Source: Anaerotignum sp.
Lineage (GTDB): Bacteria > Bacillota > Clostridia > Lachnospirales > Anaerotignaceae
Assembly (NCBI RefSeq): GCF_030625865.1
Contig: NZ_DAOUQB010000009.1
Span: 1 to 64,000 of the forward strand
Direction of reading: 5' to 3'
DNA: 64,000 nt
Shown: piece by piece, positions 27,180 through 36,064 of the stretch
Layout: the number at the start of each line of letters is the position of its first letter
Position numbering within the stretch: the first letter of the stretch is position 1
The notes under the pieces: generated by a model
Told to the model about the DNA's origin: nothing
Database searches by the model: none
The model's input: the letters and a program-made list of their open reading frames with translations, nothing else
Translations under genes and position numbers: made by a program

Positions 27180-28205
27180 ATGCAATATTTTAATAGTGAT
27201 TACTTGGAAGGCGCACATCCTAAAATATTACAAAGGCTTTTAGAAAGCAATATGGAAAAAACAGAAGGCTATGGAATGGACAAATATTGTGAAAGTGCAA
27301 GAGAAAAAATTCGAGGGGCTTGTAAATGTCCGGAAGCTGAAATTTATTTTTTATCCGGTGGAACGCAGACCAATGCAACGGTAATTGATAGTCTTCTTTA
27401 TTCATTTGAGGGTGTGATTGCTGTAAAATCCGGGCATATAAACACTCATGAGGCGGGTGCAATAGAGACAAGTGGCCATAAGGTTTTAGAGGTTGAAGGT
27501 CAGAATGGAAAATTATCGGCAGATACAGTGGAAGTTTATTTGAAAAACTTCGAAGAAGATGGAAACCATGAGCATATGGTAGCACCGGGAATGGTCTATA
27601 TTTCTCAGCCAACTGAGTATGGAACACTTTACACAAAAGAAGAATTGAAGGAAATATCTGCTGTATGCAGAAACCATAAAGTCTTTCTTTACCTTGACGG
27701 TGCCCGACTTGGCTATGGATTAATGGCAAGAGACTCAGACGTTACACTTGAAGAGATAGCTACGTATTGTGACGTGTTCTATATAGGTGGGACAAAGGTT
27801 GGCGCATTATTGGGGGAAGCTGTTGTCATAACGCCTACAGTTAGAATCAAGAATTTTTTTACAATTATAAAACAACATGGAGCTTTACTTGCAAAAGGAA
27901 GGCTGTTGGGCATTCAATTTGATACCTTATTTACAGATAATCTTTATTTTGAAATTTCAAAACATGCTATCGACATGGCAATGAAATTAAAAGAAGGATT
28001 TGAGCAAAAAGGTTACCAGTTTTATATTGATTCCTCAACAAATCAACAGTTTATTGTTTTACAAAATGAAAAAATGGAAGCATTATCGAAAAAAGTTGCA
28101 TTTAGTTTTTGGGAAAAGCTAGATGATGAGTATACTATAGTGCGATTTGCAACAAGCTGGGCTACAAAAGAAGAGGATGTTGAAGCCTTGATTCAATTAC
28201 TATAG
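27180..28205 (+). CDS. threonine aldolase-like beta-eliminating lyase (PLP enzyme)
   Basis: About 341 residues from ATG 27180, behind AAGGAGG; an upstream start at 27132 would contain that site. It is a fold-type I PLP enzyme. SGGTQTNATVIDSLL binds the phosphate, HEAGAIE holds the stacking His region, LYLDGARLGYGLM has the Asp that contacts the PLP nitrogen, and FYIGGTKVGALLGEAVV has the Schiff-base Lys. Low-specificity L-threonine aldolases cleave threonine or allo-threonine to glycine and acetaldehyde. The gene has its own terminator and is single. Confidence 0.85.
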   Translation: MQYFNSDYLEGAHPKILQRLLESNMEKTEGYGMDKYCESAREKIRGACKCPEAEIYFLSGGTQTNATVIDSLLYSFEGVIAVKSGHINTHEAGAIETSGHKVLEVEGQNGKLSADTVEVYLKNFEEDGNHEHMVAPGMVYISQPTEYGTLYTKEELKEISAVCRNHKVFLYLDGARLGYGLMARDSDVTLEEIATYCDVFYIGGTKVGALLGEAVVITPTVRIKNFFTIIKQHGALLAKGRLLGIQFDTLFTDNLYFEISKHAIDMAMKLKEGFEQKGYQFYIDSSTNQQFIVLQNEKMEALSKKVAFSFWEKLDDEYTIVRFATSWATKEEDVEALIQLL

Positions 28206-28372
28206 GGCTTTATTTCTGACATAGAAAAAGTAGAAGCATTAAATATAGTGGTAAAACAAAGGTTGCGTTTTTAAGCGAATATATTGACTGGTATCTGCAT
28301 TTTGGCAGGAGATTTGGTTCGTTGATTACAGTAAGAAAGAATCATGATAAATTCCATATATTCCATCAATGG

Positions 28373-28405
28373 AAGTGGCAAAACGTATTGTTTTGCCACT
28401 TTTTA
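28373..28405. terminator. bidirectional terminator between aldolase and MATE genes
   Basis: AAGTGGCAAAAC and GTTTTGCCACTT form a 12-bp perfect stem with T-runs. It lies between two convergent genes. Confidence 0.85.
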
Positions 28406-28446
28406 TATCGGTTTAGCATAGCAAACAGATTTTTTTCATCATTTTA

Positions 28447-29793
28447 CTATAAACATGCCCTTTGCTCTAATTTGTACATTTGATTCTTACGTTCTCTTCC
28501 TATAAAAAATAGACTCAGAAGTAAGGTAAACAATTCTGTAACAGGTGCCACAAGCCAAACGCCTGTGATACCCAGCAGTGGAGGCAAAGTGAAAATACAA
28601 ATCAACAGAATGACCAAGCCTCTCGCAGAAGATATGACAGCTGACTCTTTTGCCTTCCCAATTGATGTGAAATAAAAAGAAGTAATTGTATTAATTCCCG
28701 AAAAAAGAAATGAAACAGCAAAGATTATTATACCAGAGCGCACCATTTGCTCCACGACTTCATTTTTTACAAACAGACTGCTGTACCATCCAGAACCAAT
28801 GGAAACAAGCAAAAGCACCACTGTTCCTACAATGAGCACCATGAAGTTGGTTATTCTACGCAAGTTTGCTGCAAGGAAATGGTCTTTTGCTCCATAAGAA
28901 AAGCTAATGAGAGGGCTTGCGCCCTGTCCAAAACCGACAATTATCATGCTGAAGATATAGGCAATATAACCCACTATGGTAAATGCAGTCACGCCGTCCA
29001 CACCAATATTCTTTAGAATTACAAAGTTATAGGCAAACATAGAAATGCTCAGGGACATTTCACCAACAAATTCTGAACTACCATTGAGTAGTGTGCTACG
29101 CAATACTTTACCTGAAAAAGAAAAACCGTGGAATTTATATATGCTTGACTTTTTGATGAAAAAGTAAAGAATGCAGCAAAGTGTAACAAGGGCAGAGAGT
29201 AGAGAAGCAGTAGCGACACCCTTGACGCCAAAGTGAAACCAGCGTACAAACATATAATCAAGGAAGATATTCAGGAACACATTTAAAATATTAACCTGCA
29301 TAAAATACTGTGGTTTACCTTCCCCTCTAATAAACATACCATAGGATGCGTTTATTACCATAATGGGAAGCTCTACCAGCATAATGCCATAATAGTCCTT
29401 GAAAAATCCTACCACTTTTCCATCAGCATTTAACACATGAAGCATAGGATCAAGACAAAGCCACATGATGATGCTGAGCAGAATGGTAGCAACCATTGCC
29501 GTACACATAGTTTGATTAAAAACACTGTTGCACTTTTTGATATCTCCGCTGCCAAGAGTTATTCCAGCCATTGCTATGCCGCCTACTGACACCATGAGTC
29601 CAACTGCAAGGAATAAATAGACAATGGGTAACCCTAAGTTAACCGCAGCGAGCCCTTCTTTTCCCACATAGTTTCCAATAAAAAAACCATCGGCAACCGT
29701 AATCAGTGAGGTCAGCACCATTGCAATAATAGATGGAATGGAAAATTGCAAAATTGTTTTGATTTTGTTGTTTTGAATACACTCTAAGTTCAT
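28447..29793 (-). CDS. MATE-family efflux transporter
   Basis: 448 residues with 12 predicted membrane helices in two six-helix halves. The N-terminal half has IPSIIAMVLTSLITVADGFF and GKEGLAAVNLGLPIV, typical of the DinF/clostridial MATE branch. These proteins export drugs or metabolites in exchange for Na+ or H+. An AraC regulator with an effector domain is encoded 80 bp upstream on the same strand and is the obvious candidate controller. Ribosome binding site AAGGAGG. Confidence 0.92.
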   Translation of the reverse strand: MNLECIQNNKIKTILQFSIPSIIAMVLTSLITVADGFFIGNYVGKEGLAAVNLGLPIVYLFLAVGLMVSVGGIAMAGITLGSGDIKKCNSVFNQTMCTAMVATILLSIIMWLCLDPMLHVLNADGKVVGFFKDYYGIMLVELPIMVINASYGMFIRGEGKPQYFMQVNILNVFLNIFLDYMFVRWFHFGVKGVATASLLSALVTLCCILYFFIKKSSIYKFHGFSFSGKVLRSTLLNGSSEFVGEMSLSISMFAYNFVILKNIGVDGVTAFTIVGYIAYIFSMIIVGFGQGASPLISFSYGAKDHFLAANLRRITNFMVLIVGTVVLLLVSIGSGWYSSLFVKNEVVEQMVRSGIIIFAVSFLFSGINTITSFYFTSIGKAKESAVISSARGLVILLICIFTLPPLLGITGVWLVAPVTELFTLLLSLFFIGRERKNQMYKLEQRACL

Positions 29794-29873
29794 TTTTCAT
29801 TTCCTCCTTATATCTAACGTTCACACGGAATAGGATAAAAGAATGAAAAGAAAAATACTTCTGTTTTTGTGCC

Positions 29874-30707
29874 TTATTTGATGGGGATACAAAGATCAAT
29901 TTCCATATACATGGAATCACAGTCTACTTTTCTGTAAATTTCAAAGCCATAGCGATCGTCAATTTCACAATTACTTTGGGGCAGCCACACATTAAAAATA
30001 CTTTGATAAGATGTGTATATTTCCTTCGCCAACCCTCTAAAATGGTAAATTACAAACTTTCCACCTTTTAGTATATAGGTGTTTTCAAGATTACAGTTCT
30101 CTGGGGCGGTCATACAGATTTCATATAGACATTTATCTATGTGAGTGATGGACGGGTCATCATAAGTTCGCTCGATAAACAATGTTAACTCAGTGATATA
30201 GTTCTTGTATTTTTCTTGAAACTCTTCCCAATGAACCGATAGATCCCCATAATTTCCTTTATGCCGCTGATATATAATAGGACAATCTTCAAGAATTTCT
30301 ATTGAGATTTTTTGGTTGCATACCTCAAATGATTCTAATCCTATCGTAGCACAATTGAATATTGGGTTCGCTAAAGATTTTTGAGTGATATTTCGGCGAA
30401 ATTCCATTGGGGATAGATTATGGTGTTGTTTAAAAGCAGAGCAATAGTTCGATGAGCTATAACCATAATCACAGCTGATATCGGTAATACTTCTGTTTCT
30501 TTCCACCTTTAAGCGAAATGCACTTTGTTCCATTTTCACTCGTTTGATAAATTCATAAATGCTTTCTCCCGTTTCCATTTTAAACATCCTGGAAAAGTAA
30601 TATCTAGAAAAATTACAATGAGAGGCAATTTCATCAACAGATACATTTTCATTGATGTGATTTAAGATATAATCTATTGCACGATTTATATATTCATTGT
30701 TTATCAT
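29874..30707 (-). CDS. AraC-family regulator with GyrI-like effector domain
   Basis: 277 residues from ATG at 30707, preceded by GGGGGAGGAAAA; a longer frame to 30803 has no such site. Two AraC helix-turn-helix motifs (residues ~8-105: VDEIASHCNFSRYYFSRMF, ITDISCDYGYSSSNYCSAF, NLSPMEFRR) are followed by an effector-binding domain (~125-277) that ends in a strand pair typical of the GyrI fold. It lies directly ahead of the MATE pump on the same strand, so it is probably a drug-sensing activator of that pump. Confidence 0.88.
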   Translation of the reverse strand: MINNEYINRAIDYILNHINENVSVDEIASHCNFSRYYFSRMFKMETGESIYEFIKRVKMEQSAFRLKVERNRSITDISCDYGYSSSNYCSAFKQHHNLSPMEFRRNITQKSLANPIFNCATIGLESFEVCNQKISIEILEDCPIIYQRHKGNYGDLSVHWEEFQEKYKNYITELTLFIERTYDDPSITHIDKCLYEICMTAPENCNLENTYILKGGKFVIYHFRGLAKEIYTSYQSIFNVWLPQSNCEIDDRYGFEIYRKVDCDSMYMEIDLCIPIK

Positions 30708-30968
30708 TTTTCCTCCCCCTTTTTGAGTACAATTATTGCTTTGGGTATATGGATAAACGTATAAAGCTACGACAATCCTAGAAGAGTATTCGTAATTTAC
30801 CATAGTTAAGATTTTACTTCAATATAAAAATAAGAACAATAGTAATTTAAGCAGTTGGGAAAGAATTGTTTGCTCATTGTTTCAATGCAAGCATTGATGT
30901 GACATAGTTATGATATAAAAAAAGTGGACAGTATTCCAAATGTTGGGGAATATTATGTACATTTCATC

Positions 30969-30997
30969 TTGACTAATATATCTTTGTGATATATTGT
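30969..30997 (+). promoter_or_regulatory. PadR operon promoter with palindromic operator
   Basis: TTGACT at 30969, 17-bp spacer, weak -10 TATTGT. The spacer holds AATATATC/GATATATT (8-bp arms, 5-nt centre, 30975-30995), with a further GATATATT copy at 31001. This resembles a PadR autoregulatory site. Confidence 0.55.
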
Positions 30998-31029
30998 TAT
31001 GATATATTAAAGGGGCAGGGTGAATATGT

Positions 31030-31593
31030 ATGAAAGAGAACACAGGAAAATCGAAATATGTAGTGTTGGGAATGCTGGCACGTATGCCGCAAACCGGCTA
31101 TACAATAAAAAAATGGATTGAGAATGAATATAGCCATTTCTGGCAGGAGAGCTTTGGGCAGATTTATCCAACACTGAAAAAACTGGTGGCTGAGGGGCTT
31201 GCCGTAAGTTTCGAAGATAGCGAAACCGGGAAGGGGAGAGGGCGGATCGTATACAGCATAACTGATGCAGGCAGGAAAGTGCTTTTAGATTGGCTGTGTA
31301 AAGAGCCTGAGATTGAAAAGCTTAGATATGAAATACTTCTCAAGGTATCCTTCGGGGAAAACACTGAGCCGGAGGTGTTACTCGGGCATTTGGATGACTT
31401 TATAAAAAGAAATGAAAATCTGATTAAAGATATGAACGGTTATATCGAGCATTTTGATCTGCTTAAAGCCCAGGGAACAGACTGTACTTATAGCCAACTC
31501 ACTGCACTTAGCGGTGTCTATATGTATTCGGCAATGAGAGATTGGGCTGTGAAGGCAAAGAATGTTATTTCGGGGAAGGAAGATGATTTATAA
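31030..31593 (+). CDS. PadR-family transcriptional regulator
   Basis: 187 residues. The N-terminal winged helix is of PadR type (YVVLGMLARMPQTGYTIKKW, then SFGQIYPTLKKLVAEGL and the GRGRIVYSITDAGRKVL wing). The C-terminal half (~95-187) is the helical Vir/AphA-like dimerisation region. The stop overlaps the ATG of the next gene by one base (TAATG), so it is co-translated with the ferredoxin-type membrane protein and flavodoxin. A palindrome in its promoter suggests self-repression. Confidence 0.9.
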   Translation: MKENTGKSKYVVLGMLARMPQTGYTIKKWIENEYSHFWQESFGQIYPTLKKLVAEGLAVSFEDSETGKGRGRIVYSITDAGRKVLLDWLCKEPEIEKLRYEILLKVSFGENTEPEVLLGHLDDFIKRNENLIKDMNGYIEHFDLLKAQGTDCTYSQLTALSGVYMYSAMRDWAVKAKNVISGKEDDL

Positions 31594-32327
31594 TGAGACA
31601 AAGGATTCGCAAAGGTATGCTGGTTTTTTCCTCGTTGATGTTTCCTTTAACGTTTTTCTTTTTATCCCCTTTTGTAATTGTTATATCTGCGGTAAATGGC
31701 TTGTTAAATGGAAGCGCAATTGTTTTTGGGTTGCTTTTACTATTTTCAATGGTTGGCAGTCGTCTTTTTTGCGGTTGGCTTTGTCCCGGTGGTGCGGTAC
31801 AGGACCATATTTCTGCTGCCAATAATCGCCACTGGAACAGTAACGGTAAAAACCTTTCTAAATACATCATATGGATGGTTTGGTTTTCATTCGTTATTTT
31901 TCTATGGATAAAGAACCGCCCCCTTAAAGTGGACTTTTGGTGTTTTACGGATATAAACTTGCAATATTTTATCATCTATGCAATTGTTATGACGATAATC
32001 TATCTATTCACGCTTTTGACCGGCAGACGGGGAATGTGTCACAGTCTTTGCTGGATGGCACCATTTATGATAATTGGAGAAAAGCTTGCAGACGTTCTTT
32101 ATATCCCCAGATTCAGGCTTAAAGCGAAACCTGAAGATTGTGTTTCCTGCGGAAAATGCAGTAGGAACTGTCCTATGGGCCTAGACGTAGTAGAGATGGT
32201 TAAATCGGGAAACTTGGATTCGGTTGAATGCATAAATTGCCTAGAATGTGTGGATGGCTGCCATAAGAAAGCAATCAGCTTTGGCATATGGCAGAAACAA
32301 CAACAATACAAAAATTTTAAAACATGA
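31593..32327 (+). CDS. 4Fe-4S membrane polyferredoxin (NapH/CcoG-like)
   Basis: 244 residues with four or five membrane helices. A CGWLCPGGAVQD motif after helix 2 and a CHSLCWMAPF motif after helix 4 are shared with the NapH/RdxA group of membrane electron carriers. The C-terminal part has two [4Fe-4S] clusters: CVSCGKCSRNCPMG and CINCLECVDGC. It would pass electrons between the membrane and a cytosolic carrier; the flavodoxin encoded 14 bp later is the natural partner. Confidence 0.88.
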   Translation: MRQRIRKGMLVFSSLMFPLTFFFLSPFVIVISAVNGLLNGSAIVFGLLLLFSMVGSRLFCGWLCPGGAVQDHISAANNRHWNSNGKNLSKYIIWMVWFSFVIFLWIKNRPLKVDFWCFTDINLQYFIIYAIVMTIIYLFTLLTGRRGMCHSLCWMAPFMIIGEKLADVLYIPRFRLKAKPEDCVSCGKCSRNCPMGLDVVEMVKSGNLDSVECINCLECVDGCHKKAISFGIWQKQQQYKNFKT

Positions 32328-32340
32328 AAGGAGATTTATT

Positions 32341-32826
32341 ATGAGTACTTTGATTGTATTTTTTTCATTTGAGGGCAACACAAAATTCATTTCAGAAACC
32401 ATTGCTAAAACAATGAATGCAGATACGATGGAATTGAAAATAAGCAAGGAATACCCTAAAAAGGGATTTGGTAAATATTTCTGGGGAGGAAAAAGCGTTA
32501 TTTTTGGTGAGAAACCAGAGCTTATAAACGATAGAATTGATTTGAGTCGATACGAGACAATTTTAATCGGGACGCCAGTTTGGGCAGGATCATATTCCCC
32601 GCCTATAAAAACTTTTTTAGAAGAATACCGCATTCAGGGCAAGCGGATTGCTCTGTTTGCCAGCCACGGAGGGGGTGGAGCTAAAAAGTGCTTTGCCAAA
32701 TTAAAAGATGCATTGCCAGGAAATGAGTTTATAGGTGAAATAGCCTTAGTCGAACCCAAGAAAAATCCCGAAGATAGTTCCAATGAAGTTGTTAAGTGGG
32801 CAGCGGAACTTTTAATGAAGGAATGA
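32341..32826 (+). CDS. flavodoxin
   Basis: 161 residues from ATG 32341, behind AAAGGAG; a longer frame from 32248 overlaps the previous gene and has no such site. The N-terminal TLIVFFSFEGNTKFISE loop binds the FMN phosphate, and TPVWAGSYSPPIKTFLEEY and FASHGGGGAKKC flank the flavin. The SxEGNT loop departs slightly from the common TxTGNT form. As third gene of the PadR operon it probably shuttles electrons with the polyferredoxin. Confidence 0.9.
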   Translation: MSTLIVFFSFEGNTKFISETIAKTMNADTMELKISKEYPKKGFGKYFWGGKSVIFGEKPELINDRIDLSRYETILIGTPVWAGSYSPPIKTFLEEYRIQGKRIALFASHGGGGAKKCFAKLKDALPGNEFIGEIALVEPKKNPEDSSNEVVKWAAELLMKE

Positions 32827-33120
32827 ACCTAAAGTTTTTTTGATTAGTGGGTATATCATATGCGTATGGATCTTTTTCCTGAACAAGATAATCTATAGGT
32901 ATTCATTATCCTTAGAAAAATCTATGTATGTTTTTTGTTGAGAATCCTCAGTATACTTAATTTTTTTTGCTCAGCCATGTATAATAGTTAATCTTGCTTT
33001 GATTCAGACGAAACAAAAATTATTCTCTCTATGAGCTTCTTAAAAAACAGTTTTTAATGTGTTTGGTGGAAAGAGTATGCTTAGGGATGAATTTCATGCA
33101 ATAATTAAAAAGGTTTTTAT
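32827..33120. other. intergenic stretch without recognised features
   Basis: No convincing gene. A short frame from 33077 reads into the DUF3658 remnant in another frame and may be part of its lost N-terminal half. Confidence 0.4.
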
Positions 33121-33501
33121 TTGTTTCGGAATTCGGCTCACACTCCTATGTTTGAAGAATCGGACAAGTTTATGAATATAATCCAAGGAGATGTTCTCCA
33201 AGGTAAAACTGAGTTTGCAGAAAGCACTGATATATTGAAAATATGGATGAATGATGAAAATCAGAATGTTTCGGAAGAATATTATGATCAATATATCATT
33301 GACATAGCCAAAAAACTTCATAGTCAGAAAACAATGGTGAATATATTAAAGCAGGAAGATTAATTGGTGAGGTTATGGAGAATTTAGAGCAGCAAATAGG
33401 TGATGAGTTTTTGCAATACCGTTTAAAGAAGTTAATTAATAAAGGAGTTTTTGAAGTAGAGGGTAGGATAGAAGCCATGCTCTATACTGTAGCAAGTTGA
33501 A
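33121..33501 (+). pseudogene. DUF1835/DUF3658-family C-terminal remnant, frameshifted
   Basis: The first frame (33121-33363) ends in IDIAKKLHSQKT; a shift near 33330 leads into GEYIKAGRLIGEVMENLEQ, then GDEFLQYRLKKLINKGVFEV and a stop at 33499. This second part matches the DUF3658 domain that follows DUF1835 in a family of unknown function. The N-terminal DUF1835 half, start codon and ribosome binding site are missing. Confidence 0.55.
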
Positions 33502-33648
33502 AAACTAATATCAATTTTAAAATTATATCCCACAAGGTTTCAATGGGGTTTTCAGTATAAATAAAAAGATTAAATGTCTTTGGACTCTTGCTTATATTAG
33601 ATTATAGAATTTTCAAGGGAAAAAATATTCCATACTTTTTAACAATTC

Positions 33649-33693
33649 AAAAAACAGTTAATGTGCAGTGATTTTGCAGGTTAACTGTTTTTT
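33649..33693. terminator. bidirectional terminator
   Basis: AAAAAACAGTTAA at 33649 and TTAACTGTTTTTT at 33681 form a 13-bp perfect stem. Confidence 0.85.
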
Positions 33694-33746
33694 ATATTAC
33701 ACGAGTATTTCTTTTGAAAAGATAAATTTTCATTTATTGGTGAAAC

Positions 33747-33775
33747 TTGACAGATCATATTAATTGGACTACAAT
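33747..33775 (+). promoter_or_regulatory. promoter of the marR-type operon
   Basis: TTGACA at 33747, 17-bp spacer, TACAAT at 33770. Confidence 0.8.
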
Positions 33776-33784
33776 TTAACTGAT

Positions 33785-33814
33785 AACAATTAGGAAGCAA
33801 ACAATTAGGAAGCA
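33785..33814 (+). repeat. 15-bp tandem direct repeat upstream of the MarR gene
   Basis: AACAATTAGGAAGCA occurs twice with no gap, between the promoter -10 and the ribosome binding site (AAGGAGG). It lies in the 5' leader, where a regulator could bind or copy number could vary by slippage. Confidence 0.7.
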
Positions 33815-33831
33815 AATTTTAAGGAGGGCAT

Positions 33832-34263
33832 ATGGATCAAAGTTTTCATTATTTAAGTATGGTAAATTATGCTTTATTTCAAAAAAAAGTTTTAAATAAG
33901 CTAATGGAAATAGGTTTAACACCTGGACAGCCAAAAGTATTAGATTATCTTAGTATACACGACGGTAGTATTCAGAAGGATATTGCAGGTGGATGTCATA
34001 TAGACCCGGCTACACTTACGGGCATTTTGGAACGTATGGAAGAAAAGGGGCTGGTGGAACGACGCGTAATAAAAGGCAACCGTCGTTCTAGTTATGTGTA
34101 TTTAACAAATGACGGCAGAGAAAACAGTAAAAAAGTTGCAGATGTTTTTAGAGAAATAGAGACAGAAGTTTTTAAAGGGATTCATAAAGAGGAAATAGAG
34201 CGGTTTATGAATATATTTTATCAAATATTTTGCAATCTGAGCAATACGGAGGGGCAGGAATGA
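33832..34263 (+). CDS. MarR-family transcriptional regulator
   Basis: 143 residues. The winged helix is clear: LTPGQPKVLDYLSIHDGSIQ, the recognition helix DPATLTGILERMEEKGLVE and the wing VIKGNRRSSYVYLTNDGRE. MarR dimers usually repress their own operon and are released by a ligand. The stop overlaps the next gene's ATG (ATGA), so it is translationally coupled to the membrane/kinase fusion protein, which is presumably what it controls. A 15-bp tandem repeat lies in its leader. Confidence 0.92.
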   Translation: MDQSFHYLSMVNYALFQKKVLNKLMEIGLTPGQPKVLDYLSIHDGSIQKDIAGGCHIDPATLTGILERMEEKGLVERRVIKGNRRSSYVYLTNDGRENSKKVADVFREIETEVFKGIHKEEIERFMNIFYQIFCNLSNTEGQE

Positions 34264-35546
34264 ATAAGCAAGAACTATTTAAAAGATACATTGTATTTAT
34301 TATCGGGCTATTTATCAATTCATTTGGTGTAAGTTTTATCACAAAGGCAAGTCTTGGTACATCACCAATTTCAAGTATTCCATACACATTAAGCCTTGGT
34401 TTTAAGCCGACATTGGGGATGTTTACGCTATATATGAGTATTTTGCTCATTGTTATTCAAATAATATTGCTTCGAAAGAATTTTCCGAAACAATATTTAT
34501 TGCAGATACCTGTTTCTTTTGCTTTTTCTTGGTTTATTGATTTAACCATGAACTTGCTTTCCTTTATGATTCCAAGTACATACTTAATGAAATTTATTTC
34601 TTTGATTGTTGGATGTATCATTTTAGGGGTAGGAGTTTATATGGAGATGATAGCAGATGTTGTTATGCTGCCGGGAGAATCATTTGTGAAAGCGATATCA
34701 GTGACATTCCATAAAGACTTCGGAAAGACAAAGGTTGTATTTGATACAGCTATGACACTTATTGCAGCTGTAATCGGGTTTATCTTATTCCATAAACTTG
34801 CAGGTGTTCGTGAGGGGACTGTTCTTGCAGCATTACTGGTAGGGATGATAGCCAGGTTATTAAAGAGAAAATTAATTTTTATTGAAAACTTCATATTAAA
34901 GGATGCCAGAGCAAAAGCAGAAAGGCCGGTTAAGGAGAATTCAGATACGATTGTTATTACAATTAGTAGAGAATTTGGAAGTGATGGAAGGAAAATAGCA
35001 CAGGAATTGGCGAAACTTTTAGGTTTTGATTACTATGATAAAAATATAATAGAAATGACAGCAAAAGAAAGCAATTTTTTAGAAGAATACGTAGAATCAA
35101 AAGAACAGACTATGACAAACAGATTTTTGTATGATTTGTTTTCACAGTACCAAGCTTTTTCGGAAGATAAAACAAAACTAGATGAGTTATACGAGATCGA
35201 GGCTAAAATTATTCGGGAGGCTGCGACTAAAGGCAATTGTGTAATTGTGGGAAGATGCGCAGATTATATTTTAAGGGATGTATATCAATGTTATAATGTC
35301 TTTTTATATGCAAAAGAAGACTTTAAAGTGCAGCTTATTATGCAACGGGAGCATATGGAAAAAGTGGCAGCGTTGAAGCATATGAGAGATATTAATAAAA
35401 AGCGATCCATGCATTATAATTATTACACAGGAGGAATTTGGGGAATGAGTAAAAATTACAATTTATGTCTTGATGTTAGTACAATTAGTATTAAAGATGC
35501 GGTAAATATGATAAAGGAGTATATTTCACGTTCTAAAAATGATTAA
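34260..35546 (+). CDS. YczE/YitT-like membrane domain fused to a cytidylate kinase-like domain
   Basis: 428 residues from ATG 34260. Residues ~1-215 hold about six membrane helices (RYIVFIIGLFINSFGVSFIT, KASLGTSPISSIPYTLSLG) like YczE/YyaS proteins. Residues ~225-428 resemble the cytidylate kinase-like family: ITISREFGSDGRKIAQELA (P-loop region), LGFDYYDKNII, EAATKGNCVIVGRCADYILR and a C-terminal DVSTISIKDAVNMIKEYI. So a nucleotide-binding domain hangs on a membrane protein of unknown function. The substrate of the kinase-like part is unknown, and it is probably not for CMP. Coupled to MarR. Confidence 0.8.
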   Translation: MNKQELFKRYIVFIIGLFINSFGVSFITKASLGTSPISSIPYTLSLGFKPTLGMFTLYMSILLIVIQIILLRKNFPKQYLLQIPVSFAFSWFIDLTMNLLSFMIPSTYLMKFISLIVGCIILGVGVYMEMIADVVMLPGESFVKAISVTFHKDFGKTKVVFDTAMTLIAAVIGFILFHKLAGVREGTVLAALLVGMIARLLKRKLIFIENFILKDARAKAERPVKENSDTIVITISREFGSDGRKIAQELAKLLGFDYYDKNIIEMTAKESNFLEEYVESKEQTMTNRFLYDLFSQYQAFSEDKTKLDELYEIEAKIIREAATKGNCVIVGRCADYILRDVYQCYNVFLYAKEDFKVQLIMQREHMEKVAALKHMRDINKKRSMHYNYYTGGIWGMSKNYNLCLDVSTISIKDAVNMIKEYISRSKND

Positions 35547-36064
35547 AAGGGCGTAAAAAGAGTTGATAAAAAATATTAATATCCAGGTATTACTAGGAAA
35601 TTTACTTTCATTGGTCTAAGCATTTTTGGCGGTTATACTAAAGCCGATTTCTCACTAAAAATTGGGGTTATTTATTATTTTTACAATCCTTTTTATTTAT
35701 TGCATAAAAATGTAGGCGGTGCTGAGTACTCAGTGCTGTTTTTTGTTGGGGAAGTATTTTGAAGTAGATGATTACTGCCGATTATTTTAAAGAAGTAAAT
35801 AACTTGAGAATATTTTTAACTTGAGATGTCAGTAACTGTGGAAAGATAACCTCCTGTATGATAAAATAATTTATTACATGCAGGAGGTATTTTTTATGTA
35901 TGGAAAATCTAATAATAATATTCAATTTTGTGGATGAAAAGTTAAATATCATATAAAATCTAAAATACGACAGCCCATCCTTTGAACAACCAACACTCTT
36001 AAAATGATCAAACTGTGTTGGGATAAAATGCTTAATTTGAACAATGTTAGAATCGAGGAAAGAT
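35547..36064. other. 518-bp intergenic region with palindromes, no convincing gene
   Basis: Holds a short palindrome GCTGAGTACTCAGTGC near 35719-35734 and the 12-bp hairpin described separately at 35849. A 13-codon frame from 35896 behind the hairpin (MYGKSNNNIQFCG) is too short to support. Otherwise AT-rich. Confidence 0.5.
35849..35895. terminator. 12-bp hairpin with T-run, terminator-like
   Basis: ACCTCCTGTATG at 35849 pairs with CATGCAGGAGGT at 35877, with one G-U, then ATTTTTT. The right arm contains a perfect AGGAGGT, so folding would hide a ribosome binding site from the 13-codon frame that follows. Confidence 0.5.

Noticed and set aside
28206-28262. Short in-frame stretch after the aldolase stop reading GFISDIEKVEALNIVVKQ
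   Set aside because: It resembles a piece of pyridoxamine-oxidase-like proteins, but is too short and without context to support a pseudogene.
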